NCBI GenBank assembly: GCA_963710175.1
Contig: CAVPZC010000002.1
Coordinates: forward strand, 1,054,001-1,118,000
DNA length: 64,000 nt
Origin: Phormidesmis sp963710175
GTDB lineage: Bacteria > Cyanobacteriota > Cyanobacteriia > Phormidesmidales > Phormidesmidaceae
Direction of reading: 5' to 3'
Below are positions 43,997 through 52,771 of the stretch, in pieces (position 1 is the first letter of the stretch; each line of letters begins with the position of its first letter). A program made the position numbers and the translations under genes. A model generated the notes under the pieces. The model saw only the letters and a list, made by a program, of their open reading frames with translations. It was not told the DNA's origin and searched no databases.

Positions 43997-45442
43997 TCAC
44001 ACGTTGACAACCCAGGTATCTTTGCTTCCTCCGCCTTGAGAAGAGTTGACCACCAAAGAACCTTCCTTTAGCGCTACTCGGGTGAGTCCACCTGGATTCA
44101 CATAGGGAGAGCCGCTGTTGGCATCGCCGTAAAGAATAAACGGCCTGAGATCGACATGCCGTCCCTGAAAAGACCGGTCGATCAGAGTGGGCACGCGAGA
44201 AAGGCAGAGCGTTGGCTGAGCGATATATCCGCGCGGATTGGTCTTGATTTTCTCAGCGAACTGATCTTGTTCTTCTTTGGTAGATTGACTGCCTATCAGC
44301 ATGCCGTAGCCGCCGGAAGCATCGGTTGCTTTGACCACCAAAGAATCTAAATTTTCTAGAATGTAGGCTTGTTGCTTTTCGTTTTCACAGAAGTAAGTTG
44401 GCACGTTGGGAAGAATTTGTTCTTCGCCTAGATAGTAGCGAATCATTTGCGGAACATAGGCGTATACCAGTTTGTCGTCGGCGACGCCTGTGCCAGGTGC
44501 GTTGGCGATCGCCACCCTCCCCTGCCGGTACACCTCCATCAGCCCCGGAATACCCAACATAGAATCCGGGCGGAACACCGTCGGGTCTAAAAAGTCATCG
44601 TCGATTCGCCGGTAAATCACATCGACCTGCTGAAGCCCCTTCGTGGTGCGCATTTTGAGATAGCCATCGTCTACCACTAAGTCGCAGCCTTCCACCAGCA
44701 TAATCCCCATCTGCTGGGCTAAAAACGAATGCTCGAAGTAGGCAGAATTGAACGCGCCTGGAGAGAGCAGCACTACCATCGGATCGCTAATATTGTCCGG
44801 TGCTAGCTGCAACAGCGTTTCTAGGAGCTGACTAGGGTAGTCATCGACCGCCTGAATATCCAGCGCTTCAAACAGACCCGGAAACGAGCTTTTCATCACC
44901 CGGCGATTTTCGAGTACGTAGGAAACGCCCGACGGACAGCGCAAATTGTCTTCGAGGACGAACCAGTCGCCTTTGCGATCGCGCACCAAATCCGTCCCGG
45001 TAATATGGCACCAAACCCCCTTTGGCGGCTTCAGCCCCATACAGGGCGGCAAAAATCCCGAAGCCGACTCAATCGTCGCCCTAGGAATCACCCCATCTGT
45101 CAGAATTTTTTGATCGTTGTAGATGTCGTCGAGAAAGCAGTTGAGCGCCGCGATCCGCTGCTGCAAGCCCTTTTCGAGCCATTGCCAGTCTTCACTGGGA
45201 ACAATCCGAGGCACCACGTCGAAGGGGAAAACCTTCTCAGAGCCCTGCTCGTCACCGTACACGTTGAAGGTAACCCCGAGCTTAAACAGCGTGTTCTGAG
45301 CCGCTTGCTGACGGCGGAGCAGGTTGTCAATCGGCAGCGAGTCAATGCGCTCAATCAGCAGCGCAGCCGTCTCTCTGGGAACGCCCGCTGCGGTAAACAG
45401 CTCGTCATAAAAATCGCCAGGATCGTAGTCTTTAAACGACAT
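43997..45442 (-). CDS. circularly permuted ATP-grasp protein
   Basis: A 481-residue protein from ATG 45442 (MSFKDYDPGDFYDELFTAAG). The DUF404/403 type permuted ATP-grasp features are visible: FNVYGDEQGSEKVFPFDVVP, IPRATIESASGFLPPCMGLK, WFVLEDNLRCPSGVSYVLEN, VVLLSPGAFNSAYFEHSFLA, and the phosphate-binding VVKATDASGGYGMLIG. It should form an amide bond with ATP. First gene of the ATP-grasp / alpha-E / transglutaminase operon. Confidence 0.92.
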   Translation of the reverse strand: MSFKDYDPGDFYDELFTAAGVPRETAALLIERIDSLPIDNLLRRQQAAQNTLFKLGVTFNVYGDEQGSEKVFPFDVVPRIVPSEDWQWLEKGLQQRIAALNCFLDDIYNDQKILTDGVIPRATIESASGFLPPCMGLKPPKGVWCHITGTDLVRDRKGDWFVLEDNLRCPSGVSYVLENRRVMKSSFPGLFEALDIQAVDDYPSQLLETLLQLAPDNISDPMVVLLSPGAFNSAYFEHSFLAQQMGIMLVEGCDLVVDDGYLKMRTTKGLQQVDVIYRRIDDDFLDPTVFRPDSMLGIPGLMEVYRQGRVAIANAPGTGVADDKLVYAYVPQMIRYYLGEEQILPNVPTYFCENEKQQAYILENLDSLVVKATDASGGYGMLIGSQSTKEEQDQFAEKIKTNPRGYIAQPTLCLSRVPTLIDRSFQGRHVDLRPFILYGDANSGSPYVNPGGLTRVALKEGSLVVNSSQGGGSKDTWVVNV

Positions 45443-45547
45443 AGTAGAGCGCCGGGAATCAATCTCAAAATGTGCCATTCAATACATATCACTTTCTCCC
45501 GACCGGGAAGTGTAAGTATTAAGACGGTTTTGCATCCCAGCTTATGT

Positions 45548-46387
45548 TCAGCTCACAATTTCGCTCGATAGCTCACCTCGCAATGTAGTCACCGCCTGAC
45601 CGCTGATAAAAACGCGAGCCGCTGCCGCTGCTGCGCCGCTGCCTTCCGCGCTGCTGCACTTCACCTGCAAGACACCGCCCCGAGCGGAGATTTGCTTTGC
45701 CAGCATCTCTGATTTGCCAAGTCTTTCCTGCCAGTAGGGGGCTAAGGAAGCATGAGCTGAGCCGGTCACTGGATCTTCATCAACGCCAGCCCGTGGGGCG
45801 AAATAGCGTGAAACAAAGTCACAGTCGTCACTTTCGGCGGGAGCGGTGACAATAATGCCCTGCACTGGCAGCTTTTTCATTTCAGTAAAGTCGGGTTCGA
45901 GCGATCGCAGCGCTGCTTCCGACTGAAGCTCCACTAAATAGTTCGTCTTACCTTTAGAAACGGCGCGAATATTCCCATGACAGCACAGAGACTTGATCAA
46001 CTGTGGCATCACATGAGTTGGGCGCACTGACCGAGCGGGAAAGTCCATTTCAATCCAGCCACCAGTCTGTCTAGCGCTGAGCCAACCGCTTTTCGTGTGA
46101 AAGCTAGCGACTTGATCAGCGGATAGATGTCCTTCACTCCACAGCACATGAGCGCTTGCCAGGGTCGCATGGCCGCACAGATCGACTTCGATAGCGGGTG
46201 TAAACCAGCGCAGGCTGTAGCCACCTTCTATGGGGTGTAAAAAGGCGGTTTCAGAGAGGTTCATTTCGAGGGCGATCGCCTTCATCAGCCCTTCCTCCAG
46301 CGGCGCATCGGTCACACATATTGCCGCCGGATTGCCTCCAAAAGGCTTATCGGTAAAAGCGTCTACTTGAATAATCGTCAGTCCCAT
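45548..46387 (-). CDS. PhzF family isomerase
   Basis: A 279-residue PhzF-fold protein. The first beta-strand (IIQVDAFTDKPFGGNPAAIC) and the catalytic glutamate region (MNLSETAFLHP) are standard. Other family segments are YSLRWFTPAIEVDLCGHATL ASAHVLW and DEDPVTGSAHASLAPYW. PhzF in phenazine makers isomerises a dihydroxyanthranilate; orphan members have unknown substrates, and no phenazine genes are present. Its start lies within the end of an upstream hypothetical gene (46347-46664). Confidence 0.92.
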   Translation of the reverse strand: MGLTIIQVDAFTDKPFGGNPAAICVTDAPLEEGLMKAIALEMNLSETAFLHPIEGGYSLRWFTPAIEVDLCGHATLASAHVLWSEGHLSADQVASFHTKSGWLSARQTGGWIEMDFPARSVRPTHVMPQLIKSLCCHGNIRAVSKGKTNYLVELQSEAALRSLEPDFTEMKKLPVQGIIVTAPAESDDCDFVSRYFAPRAGVDEDPVTGSAHASLAPYWQERLGKSEMLAKQISARGGVLQVKCSSAEGSGAAAAAARVFISGQAVTTLRGELSSEIVS

Positions 46388-46664
46388 CGAATCTCCTGTG
46401 ATATCGCTGCTCCAACCAAACTCGAACCGCTTGCTCAGAGTTAAACAGGCAGCGACTACCAGAATCTGGATCGTACACTATCCATTGAACCGTGCCGTCT
46501 GCCGATAGCTGCTTGCGGATAGACAGCGTTTGCTGCCCTGTCAAAAAATCAATGACAGCTTTGGCCCACTGCTTAACTCTCTTCTGCCTTGAGCGCAGAC
46601 GGCTTTGGCGCACTACCTGACAAAATTCTGCTTCTAAGCTGCCAGGCGTCAATCCTGAATTCAT
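46347..46664 (-). CDS. small hypothetical protein upstream of phzF-like gene
   Basis: A 105-residue protein. The N-terminal half is Arg/Gln-rich (RQSRLRSRQKRVKQWAKAVI) and the C-terminal half reads SIRKQLSADGTVQWIVYDPD and SGSRCLFNSEQAVRVWLEQR, a pattern seen in cyanobacterial hypotheticals. It overlaps the PhzF gene by 41 bases, so translation could be coupled. No function is assigned. Confidence 0.5.
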   Translation of the reverse strand: MNSGLTPGSLEAEFCQVVRQSRLRSRQKRVKQWAKAVIDFLTGQQTLSIRKQLSADGTVQWIVYDPDSGSRCLFNSEQAVRVWLEQRYHRRFDGTDDYSSRRFYR

Positions 46665-46679
46665 CGCTACCTTTCACCT

Positions 46680-46719
46680 CTGCGGTCACAACACCTTCAC
46701 TATGGCTGCGGTCACAACA
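46680..46719. repeat. pair of direct repeats in the divergent promoter region
   Basis: CTGCGGTCACAACA occurs twice, 25-26 bases apart, between the divergent small hypothetical gene and the MocR gene. Direct repeats of this spacing are typical for regulator binding sites, including MocR operators. Function unproven. Confidence 0.4.
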
Positions 46720-46751
46720 ATGCAAAAGGTACGCTTTTGGACAGTTTAGCT

Positions 46752-46780
46752 AGAACAGTTTGTAAACTTTTGACTGTTCT
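46752..46780. promoter_or_regulatory. candidate MocR operator
   Basis: AGAACAGT (46752-46759) and ACTGTTCT (46773-46780) form an exact inverted repeat with a 13-base spacer, 80 bases upstream of the MocR gene. Related half sites are nearby (ACAGTTTAGC at 46741 and AGAACTGT at 46794). This is a likely site of autoregulation, from position only. Confidence 0.5.
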
Positions 46781-46860
46781 ATTCAAAGTCGCCAGAACTG
46801 TACTACACCGCATCTCAATAAATCCTGTAGGCTTCAAACAGCGTTTGTTTGGACGGGCCG

Positions 46861-48339
46861 ATGAAGATTCCTTTAGATCGTCAGGCGAAAAAGCCGGTTT
46901 ACTTGCAGATCCATGATCGCATCCAGCACCTGATCCACACCGGCCACCTCTCACCCGACCAGCAGCTCCCCTCCATTCGCGCCCTGGCTCAAACCGTCAA
47001 GGTCAACAAACTCACCGTCCTCGAAGCCTACAGCGTCCTCGAAGCCGACGGGCTGGTACGTGCCAAGCAAGGCGCAGGCTACTTCATCAACCCGCCGAAC
47101 CGCCGCTCCCCCCTCTCCCCTGCTCCCCTGCCCCCCTCCACCTTCAACCCCGCCCAAGAAGTCCTCATCCCCCGCCACGGCATTACCTCTTTCACCGAGA
47201 GCTACCACGCCTCGCTGCAATCCCACAGCCAGCCCGGCTCTATCAACTTCAGCCAGGGCTTTCCCTTCGCCATCGGCACAGACGATCTTCAGCGCATCGC
47301 TCGCCGCGCTATGAAAGAAGCGCACACTTTTTTCCATCCGGGCCATCCGCAAGGCGACCCAGACCTCCGCATTCAAATCGCTCAGCTCCTCATTCAGCAA
47401 GGGCTAGAGACTTCTCCTGAAAATCTCATCGTGACTAATGGATCGATGCAGGCACTCTCTCTCTTAGCGGAGCACTTTCTTTCGCCCGATGACTGGATAG
47501 TTGTTGAAGCGCCTAGCTATCATGGGTTTCTCTCCATTCTTCAGCAGCGAAAGGCAAAAGTCATTGGCATCCCCATGACCCCGCAGGGGATGAATCTCCG
47601 GCTGCTCGCCCAGTATCTAGAAAGCCACCGCCCTCGGCTGATCTACACCATCAGCACGCTGCACAACCCGACTGGCATTACCACCTGCACCTCGCATCGT
47701 CGCAAGCTGCTCGCCCTCGCCGAACAATACGATTGCCTAGTCATCGAAGACAACGCCTACGAGCCCCTCAGCTTCGACATCACCCCGCCCCCAATCAAAG
47801 CGTTTGACACGACCGACCGGGTCATTTACGTGGGCACTTTCTCTAAAACGCTGATGCCCGGTTTGCGGGTCGGCTACATGGCGGTCACCGGCAAAGAAAA
47901 CAGCGCCCTGACTGAGCGCAAGCTGCTGCATGATTTTCGCACTTCGGCAGCATCTCAGGCCATTGTCAAAGAGTATTTGTCGTCGGGGCACTATCGGCGG
48001 CGGCTGAATCAAATGCGGGTGCTGTATCGCGATCGCCGCGACTACATGGTCAACGCGCTCATTCGCCACCTTTCACCTAGCGTCACTTGGACAGTCCCCA
48101 ACGGCGGCACCTTTTTATGGATTCAGCTACCGGACACAGTGTCAGTAGCAGATGTCTGCACCGCCGCCGCCGAGCAAAAAATTCTAGTCGGCTCAGGCGC
48201 TACTTTTTTCCCAACCCAACAGGGATATCCGGCACTACGGCTAAATTTCTCCCTATCACCTGAGCAAACCGAACGGGGTGTTCAAATTCTAGGAAACATT
48301 CTGCGCACAGTCTTACCACCATGCGAGCCCTCCAAATAA
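46861..48339 (+). CDS. MocR-type regulator (GntR HTH fused to PLP aminotransferase)
   Basis: A 492-residue protein from ATG 46861. A GntR winged HTH comes first (VYLQIHDRIQHLIHTGHLSP DQQLPSIRALAQTVKVNKLT), then a Pro-rich linker. The aminotransferase-fold domain has the NPTG motif (LHNPTGITTCTSHRRK), VIEDNAYEPL and the PLP lysine in VGTFSKTLMPGLRVGYMAV. MocR proteins sense PLP or amino compounds and regulate adjacent genes. The divergent genes are the small hypothetical and the PhzF gene, which are possible targets. Confidence 0.93.
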   Translation: MKIPLDRQAKKPVYLQIHDRIQHLIHTGHLSPDQQLPSIRALAQTVKVNKLTVLEAYSVLEADGLVRAKQGAGYFINPPNRRSPLSPAPLPPSTFNPAQEVLIPRHGITSFTESYHASLQSHSQPGSINFSQGFPFAIGTDDLQRIARRAMKEAHTFFHPGHPQGDPDLRIQIAQLLIQQGLETSPENLIVTNGSMQALSLLAEHFLSPDDWIVVEAPSYHGFLSILQQRKAKVIGIPMTPQGMNLRLLAQYLESHRPRLIYTISTLHNPTGITTCTSHRRKLLALAEQYDCLVIEDNAYEPLSFDITPPPIKAFDTTDRVIYVGTFSKTLMPGLRVGYMAVTGKENSALTERKLLHDFRTSAASQAIVKEYLSSGHYRRRLNQMRVLYRDRRDYMVNALIRHLSPSVTWTVPNGGTFLWIQLPDTVSVADVCTAAAEQKILVGSGATFFPTQQGYPALRLNFSLSPEQTERGVQILGNILRTVLPPCEPSK

Positions 48340-48383
48340 AGGCAGTACAATAGAGCCATCTTGCGCCGAGGATGACATAAGCC

Positions 48384-49148
48384 ATGGTGATGACTGCTCG
48401 AGAAATGGCAGATTTGATGCCAAACGCGACCTACTTGGAGAGTGACGAGCCAGAAATGGAAAGTTCGCTGCACTACGCTCAGCTCGCGCTGTTAGTGGCC
48501 TGCTTAGAGTGGCTGTGGCGCGAACGCAATGATTTCTTCATCGGTGCTAACCTGACCGTTTACTTCAGTCGGGAGCAGCTCAGAACCAGAGATTTCAGAG
48601 GGCCTGACTTTTTCGTGGTCAAGGATACCGAGAAGCGTGATCGCAGATCCTGGGTAACTTGGGAAGAGGGCGGCAAGTATCCTGACATTATTATCGAACT
48701 GCTTTCGGACTCCACGGCGCGGGTCGATAGAAATCTCAAGAAAGATCTTTACCAGGATCGCTTTCGGACACCGGAGTATTTTTGGTTTTCGCCAGAGACA
48801 ATGGAGTTTCAAGGGTACCGGCTGGTCAATCAGCGTTATGAGGCGATCGCCCCCAATGACTCTGGTCAGCGCTACAGTCAGGTTTTAGAATTATTTTTGG
48901 GTATACACGAAGGTCAGCTCAGATATTTTCTAGAGAACGGAGAGCTAGTGCCTACGCTACCAGAGGCTACAGCAGCAGCGATCGCTCAAGCCCAAACCGC
49001 TCAAGCCCAAGCCGAAGCTGCGAACGCTCAAGCCGAAGCTGCAAACACCCAAGCTCAAGAAGCCAATAGCCAAGCTCAAGCGGCTGAAGCAAAAGCAGCT
49101 AGACTCGCAGCACAGCTAAGAGAGTTGGGAATAGAACCAGAAGCCTAG
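48384..49148 (+). CDS. Uma2 family protein with Ala/Gln-rich heptad tail
   Basis: A 254-residue Uma2/DUF820 protein. The nuclease-like fold contains FRGPDFFVVKDTEKRDRRSW, YPDIIIELLSDSTARVDRNL KKDLY (acidic strand, then lysine) and TPEYFWFSPETMEFQGYRL. The C-terminal 55 residues are repeats of QAQAEAANA type, predicted as a coiled coil, matching the other Uma2 protein at 8484 in having a coiled tail. The stop overlaps the brxHI stop by 4 bases (convergent). Confidence 0.85.
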   Translation: MVMTAREMADLMPNATYLESDEPEMESSLHYAQLALLVACLEWLWRERNDFFIGANLTVYFSREQLRTRDFRGPDFFVVKDTEKRDRRSWVTWEEGGKYPDIIIELLSDSTARVDRNLKKDLYQDRFRTPEYFWFSPETMEFQGYRLVNQRYEAIAPNDSGQRYSQVLELFLGIHEGQLRYFLENGELVPTLPEATAAAIAQAQTAQAQAEAANAQAEAANTQAQEANSQAQAAEAKAARLAAQLRELGIEPEA

Positions 49149-51268
49149 CGATTGAGTTTAGAGTGTTGTAAAAAAGCCAACGCTGCTGGAACATCTAATA
49201 GATAGTTTTTCACCATCTCTAAAGAAAACAAATCGGGTAGTGCCTGTTGAAATTTGCTGAGGCGGTATTCAGGGAGTGCGCACAGGATGAAATTTTGAGT
49301 TGAAGGCGTATCCCAGAACTTTGGTGTACGCATTTCTCTCAGAGACAGATTGACAGTAGATGGGCCAACACTTTCTCCTTCGATTTTGATCCGAAAATTA
49401 TCGGCGACAATCTTCCAGTCGTGGCCGTACTGTAGGCCGTACTTCAGGGTATGGTTGATCTGCCCTCCAGCAAATGTCCACCATATCGCTTGCTCTGACT
49501 CGTATTGGATACAGTGCCCCACGCTTTGGCGAAGTCGTTTACCCAAATCAGCTCTGGCAACATCTATAGCAGCTTGAGTTTGTTCGTCGATGTAGGGAAT
49601 TGCTTTGTCATCTTTTAGGATGTCGGCCATTCGCTGACATATTTCGTGGCCCAGTAGCTGAGGAATAAATCCGCTCCAGCTTGGTTTCTTACCCCTGGGT
49701 GCCGGTTCAACTCGGATTGTGCGATCACTATGATTGACATGTTTTACGACCCAGGCCCTCCCCCCGAGTAAAAAGGAACTGATCTCTTCAACCAGTTTAT
49801 CGACAAAGGCTTGTTCCAAAGAGCCAATCACATAGCCTGCTTTGGTTTCAACTTTGTATAGGACGGGGCTGCTGAAAACAGCATAGAGTTCCATAAAGTT
49901 TTTACGGCCAAAGACTCGCTCAGCCTGGTCACCCATCGATAGCAGACCGCCAGATTCGTAGAGGAAGCCTGCTTTCAGCATATGGGCAATTAGCACATGA
50001 AATTCTTCTGGCGTGATACCAGAGAAATCGGTCACGACCGAAAGGTGCTCCCAACAGCGCTCAGCGCTAATCGCACCAAATTGAAGGGTTAAGGCTAGCA
50101 GTTGGTGAACCATCACCGGCCAAGCTCTGGTGTTCACATAAATAGACTCTACCCAGCCGGTGCGCACCAGTTCTACGATGGCGATCGCCTGCAAAGCAGG
50201 TTCCACATCCTCGCAGAAAAAAGTTGTGTTGGCGCGCGTATTTTCTCGCCTGCCCGTACGCCCTAGCCGCTGAAGGAAAGAAGATGCCGTCGAAGGGGCG
50301 TTGGCCTGTAGCACCAAGTCTAGATCTCCTACATCAATGCCTAACTCCAATGTAGAGGTACAGATAATGCTGGCATTGGTGCCCTGATGAAAACGTTCTT
50401 CGGCGGCGTTCCGCTCTTCTAGAGAGACCGAGCTGTGGTGAACAAATACATCGGTTCCTCGGTTGCGCATACGTTCTGCAATATCTTCTGCGAGGGAGCG
50501 GCTCTCGCAAAAGAAGAGGCTCTTTTGACCGATGACTTTCTGGCTAGCTTCTTGGGCGATCGCCCCTAAAGTCTCTCTCAAGTGGATTTTCAAGTCTCTG
50601 GGTGAGGGCTTTTTCGGGGGGTTGATTGTGCATCCTTCTCGTTGCGAAGTTCCCTGCATCCAGTGCAGAATGGTTTCTGGATTGCCGACCGTAGCACTGA
50701 GGCCGATGCGCTGAATATCATTGGCTGTAAAGCGGGCGATCCGCTCCAGGACGGAGATCAGGTGGGTACCGCGATCGCTACCGGCGAGCGCGTGCACTTC
50801 ATCGATGACGACCGCTCTCAAATCACCAAAAAGCTTTGGATGGGGTACCCGTGAGGAGAGCAGCATAACTTCCAGTGACTCAGGCGTGGTCATTAGCAGC
50901 GTAGCGGGCTCTTTTATGAAAGCTTTTTTCTGGGATGCTTTAACATCGCCATGCCACAAAAAGCGTCGAAGCCCTACCATTTCGGTGTAGCTGCCTAAGC
51001 GCTCTGCTTGATTATTGAGCAGAGCTTTAATTGGCGCGATGTATAAAAGCCCTACTCCATCGGGTTCATTTTCCATTAGCTGCGCCAGCATCGGGAATAT
51101 GGAGGCTTCCGTTTTACCCCCAGCAGTGGGGGCCAGGATAATGGCATTTTTCCCATCTAACAGCGCGTGGCTGGAGAGTTCTTGCACAGGGCGCAAGGAT
51201 GCCCAACCGAGGCGAGAAACGATGGCTTCTTGTAAGCGAGCAGGGTAACGAGCAAATGCTGAGGTCAT
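49145..51268 (-). CDS. brxHI: BREX-associated Lhr-type helicase BrxHI
   Basis: A 707-residue superfamily 2 helicase from ATG 51268 (MTSAFARYPARLQEAIVSRL). The motifs are AIILAPTAGGKTEASIFPML (Walker A), VVIDEVHALAGSDRGTH (DEVH box), RIGLSATVGNPETI (SAT), STLELGIDVGDLDLV and QRLGRTGRR (motif VI). The C-terminal half is Lhr-like. Adjacent BrxD and PglZ identify it as BrxHI of BREX. A 110-base MITE ends directly at the start codon and the duplicated target carries a second ATG; the ribosome site must now come from the MITE. Last gene of the cluster. Confidence 0.85.
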   Translation of the reverse strand: MTSAFARYPARLQEAIVSRLGWASLRPVQELSSHALLDGKNAIILAPTAGGKTEASIFPMLAQLMENEPDGVGLLYIAPIKALLNNQAERLGSYTEMVGLRRFLWHGDVKASQKKAFIKEPATLLMTTPESLEVMLLSSRVPHPKLFGDLRAVVIDEVHALAGSDRGTHLISVLERIARFTANDIQRIGLSATVGNPETILHWMQGTSQREGCTINPPKKPSPRDLKIHLRETLGAIAQEASQKVIGQKSLFFCESRSLAEDIAERMRNRGTDVFVHHSSVSLEERNAAEERFHQGTNASIICTSTLELGIDVGDLDLVLQANAPSTASSFLQRLGRTGRRENTRANTTFFCEDVEPALQAIAIVELVRTGWVESIYVNTRAWPVMVHQLLALTLQFGAISAERCWEHLSVVTDFSGITPEEFHVLIAHMLKAGFLYESGGLLSMGDQAERVFGRKNFMELYAVFSSPVLYKVETKAGYVIGSLEQAFVDKLVEEISSFLLGGRAWVVKHVNHSDRTIRVEPAPRGKKPSWSGFIPQLLGHEICQRMADILKDDKAIPYIDEQTQAAIDVARADLGKRLRQSVGHCIQYESEQAIWWTFAGGQINHTLKYGLQYGHDWKIVADNFRIKIEGESVGPSTVNLSLREMRTPKFWDTPSTQNFILCALPEYRLSKFQQALPDLFSLEMVKNYLLDVPAALAFLQHSKLNR

Positions 51269-51269
51269 G

Positions 51270-51379
51270 GGGAGCACGTCATTCTCTACGGAAAGAATAA
51301 TGAGGCTTGTTTTTGGGTTGCGACCACCAACGAGTTTTCAATCCTTCCAAGTTCTCTAGCCAGAGGATGACGTGCTCCC
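51270..51379. mobile_element. MITE inserted at the brxHI start codon
   Basis: An 18-base terminal inverted repeat (GGGAGCACGTCATTCTCT and its inverse with one mismatch, 51270-51287 and 51362-51379) encloses 74 bases without a gene. The direct repeat GAGGTCATG flanks it on both sides (51261-51269 and 51380-51388), a 9-base target duplication. The target includes the ATG and first codons of brxHI. No transposase is coded, so it depends on an unseen element. Confidence 0.85.
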
Positions 51380-51403
51380 GAGGTCATGACTTAAACCCGA
51401 TAC

Positions 51404-52723
51404 TCAAAACTCGACAAGCGCATAGCCTTTTTCATCTTCGGGTTCGGCATCGAAAGGGGGAAGGCCCGAGCGAATGCGGTTTTCATCTTCAGTGAGATTT
51501 TGGGGCTCAAAGCCTTCTACTTTCATTGGATTATAGTCATCGTTGTCGTTGGTTAGATCTAGAACATTAATAAACTCACGCAGGAATTGGCGAGGCACAA
51601 CGCCGACATCGCCCTTGAAGCCAGCAGTGACTTTATCGACAAGTCTCTCGATAAAATCTGTTGTGACCCTGCCTGCCTGCCCGTTGGAATCCGCCGTTGG
51701 ATAAATTTCTCGAAGCTTGAGGGCAACGTTTTTAAGCCTCTCGGCATCGAAGGGGGTGAGCTCTAGCTGGGGTTGACGGGGGTTTACAAATCCGCCTTTG
51801 CGCTCAAACTTGACGCGGTCGTGCAGGGGGGCAAGCCCACCGACGCCGCGCTTGGTGTCAAAGAATTCGGGCGTGCCGGTAAAGAGCCAGAGCAAGCCCC
51901 GGTAGCGATCAGCGGCATCACAGATTTGGCGAATGCCGTTGAGAGACTTACCGCGTACATCAGAGCGCATCCGCAAGATCGTCTCGGCTTCGTCAATGAC
52001 GATGATCAAGCCTTGGTATCCAGCGGCTTTGACAATTTCTAAAATGCCGTGCAGGTAGTCAAGCGCTTCGCGACTGCCAATGTCACCTTTTACACCGGCT
52101 GCTTTCTTGGCGCTGGCGGCGACATTTTCACTGCCGGAGAGCCAGGAGATGAGCGCACTGGCTTCGGCAATTTTACCCGCTTGCTTGAGGGTGAAAATAG
52201 TCCGCAAAACTCGGGCCATGTCTTCAGGTGCCTGTCCTCCTGTGAGGGAGGCTAAATCTTCTTCTAACCGAGTTTGTACCTGCTCATCGAAGTCATCTGC
52301 GTCTTCATCTGCACCGGCGGCGATGAGGGCGTCTTCTACTTTGGCAATCCAGCGATCAATGATGTCGCTGAGCGCACCTCTCGGACAGGTTTGGGTACTG
52401 AGCTCCTGAACCACTTTGCGGTAAACATCGTCAAATTTGTGAAAATGCAGGTCGTTGTCAGAAACCACTACAAAGCTAGTCGCAAAGCCTTGACTCTGAG
52501 CGTCGAGTACGGCCAATCGAGACATAAAGGTTTTGCCGCAGCCGTAGCCGCCCCTGAGAAACTTGAACACCCCTTCGCTGTCGGCAGCTAGCTTGAGCTG
52601 ACGGGCAATTTCGTTACGTTGTTTATCGATGCCAACGGCAAACGCTTCTAAGGAACGATCCGGGACGACGCCAGAGCGAAGTCTTTCAAAAATATGCTCG
52701 ATATCTCGCTTGCTGATGGCCAT
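51404..52723 (-). CDS. brxD: BREX ATPase BrxD
   Basis: A 439-residue ATPase of the DUF2791/BrxD family. Walker A is GGYGCGKT (residues 58-65), and LIIVIDEAETIL gives Walker B at about 239-250. The N-terminal HIFERLRSGVVPDRSLEAFA VGIDKQR and LTPFDAERLKNVALKL are family features. BrxD goes with PglZ and BrxHI in BREX types 2 and 6, and its role in host/phage DNA discrimination is not established. Its stop lies 16 bases from the original brxHI ATG before the MITE inserted. Confidence 0.9.
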   Translation of the reverse strand: MAISKRDIEHIFERLRSGVVPDRSLEAFAVGIDKQRNEIARQLKLAADSEGVFKFLRGGYGCGKTFMSRLAVLDAQSQGFATSFVVVSDNDLHFHKFDDVYRKVVQELSTQTCPRGALSDIIDRWIAKVEDALIAAGADEDADDFDEQVQTRLEEDLASLTGGQAPEDMARVLRTIFTLKQAGKIAEASALISWLSGSENVAASAKKAAGVKGDIGSREALDYLHGILEIVKAAGYQGLIIVIDEAETILRMRSDVRGKSLNGIRQICDAADRYRGLLWLFTGTPEFFDTKRGVGGLAPLHDRVKFERKGGFVNPRQPQLELTPFDAERLKNVALKLREIYPTADSNGQAGRVTTDFIERLVDKVTAGFKGDVGVVPRQFLREFINVLDLTNDNDDYNPMKVEGFEPQNLTEDENRIRSGLPPFDAEPEDEKGYALVEF

Positions 52724-52771
52724 AGGAAAGTTGTTTAAGGGCTGTACAGGGTAGCAGAAAGGATAGGAAAA

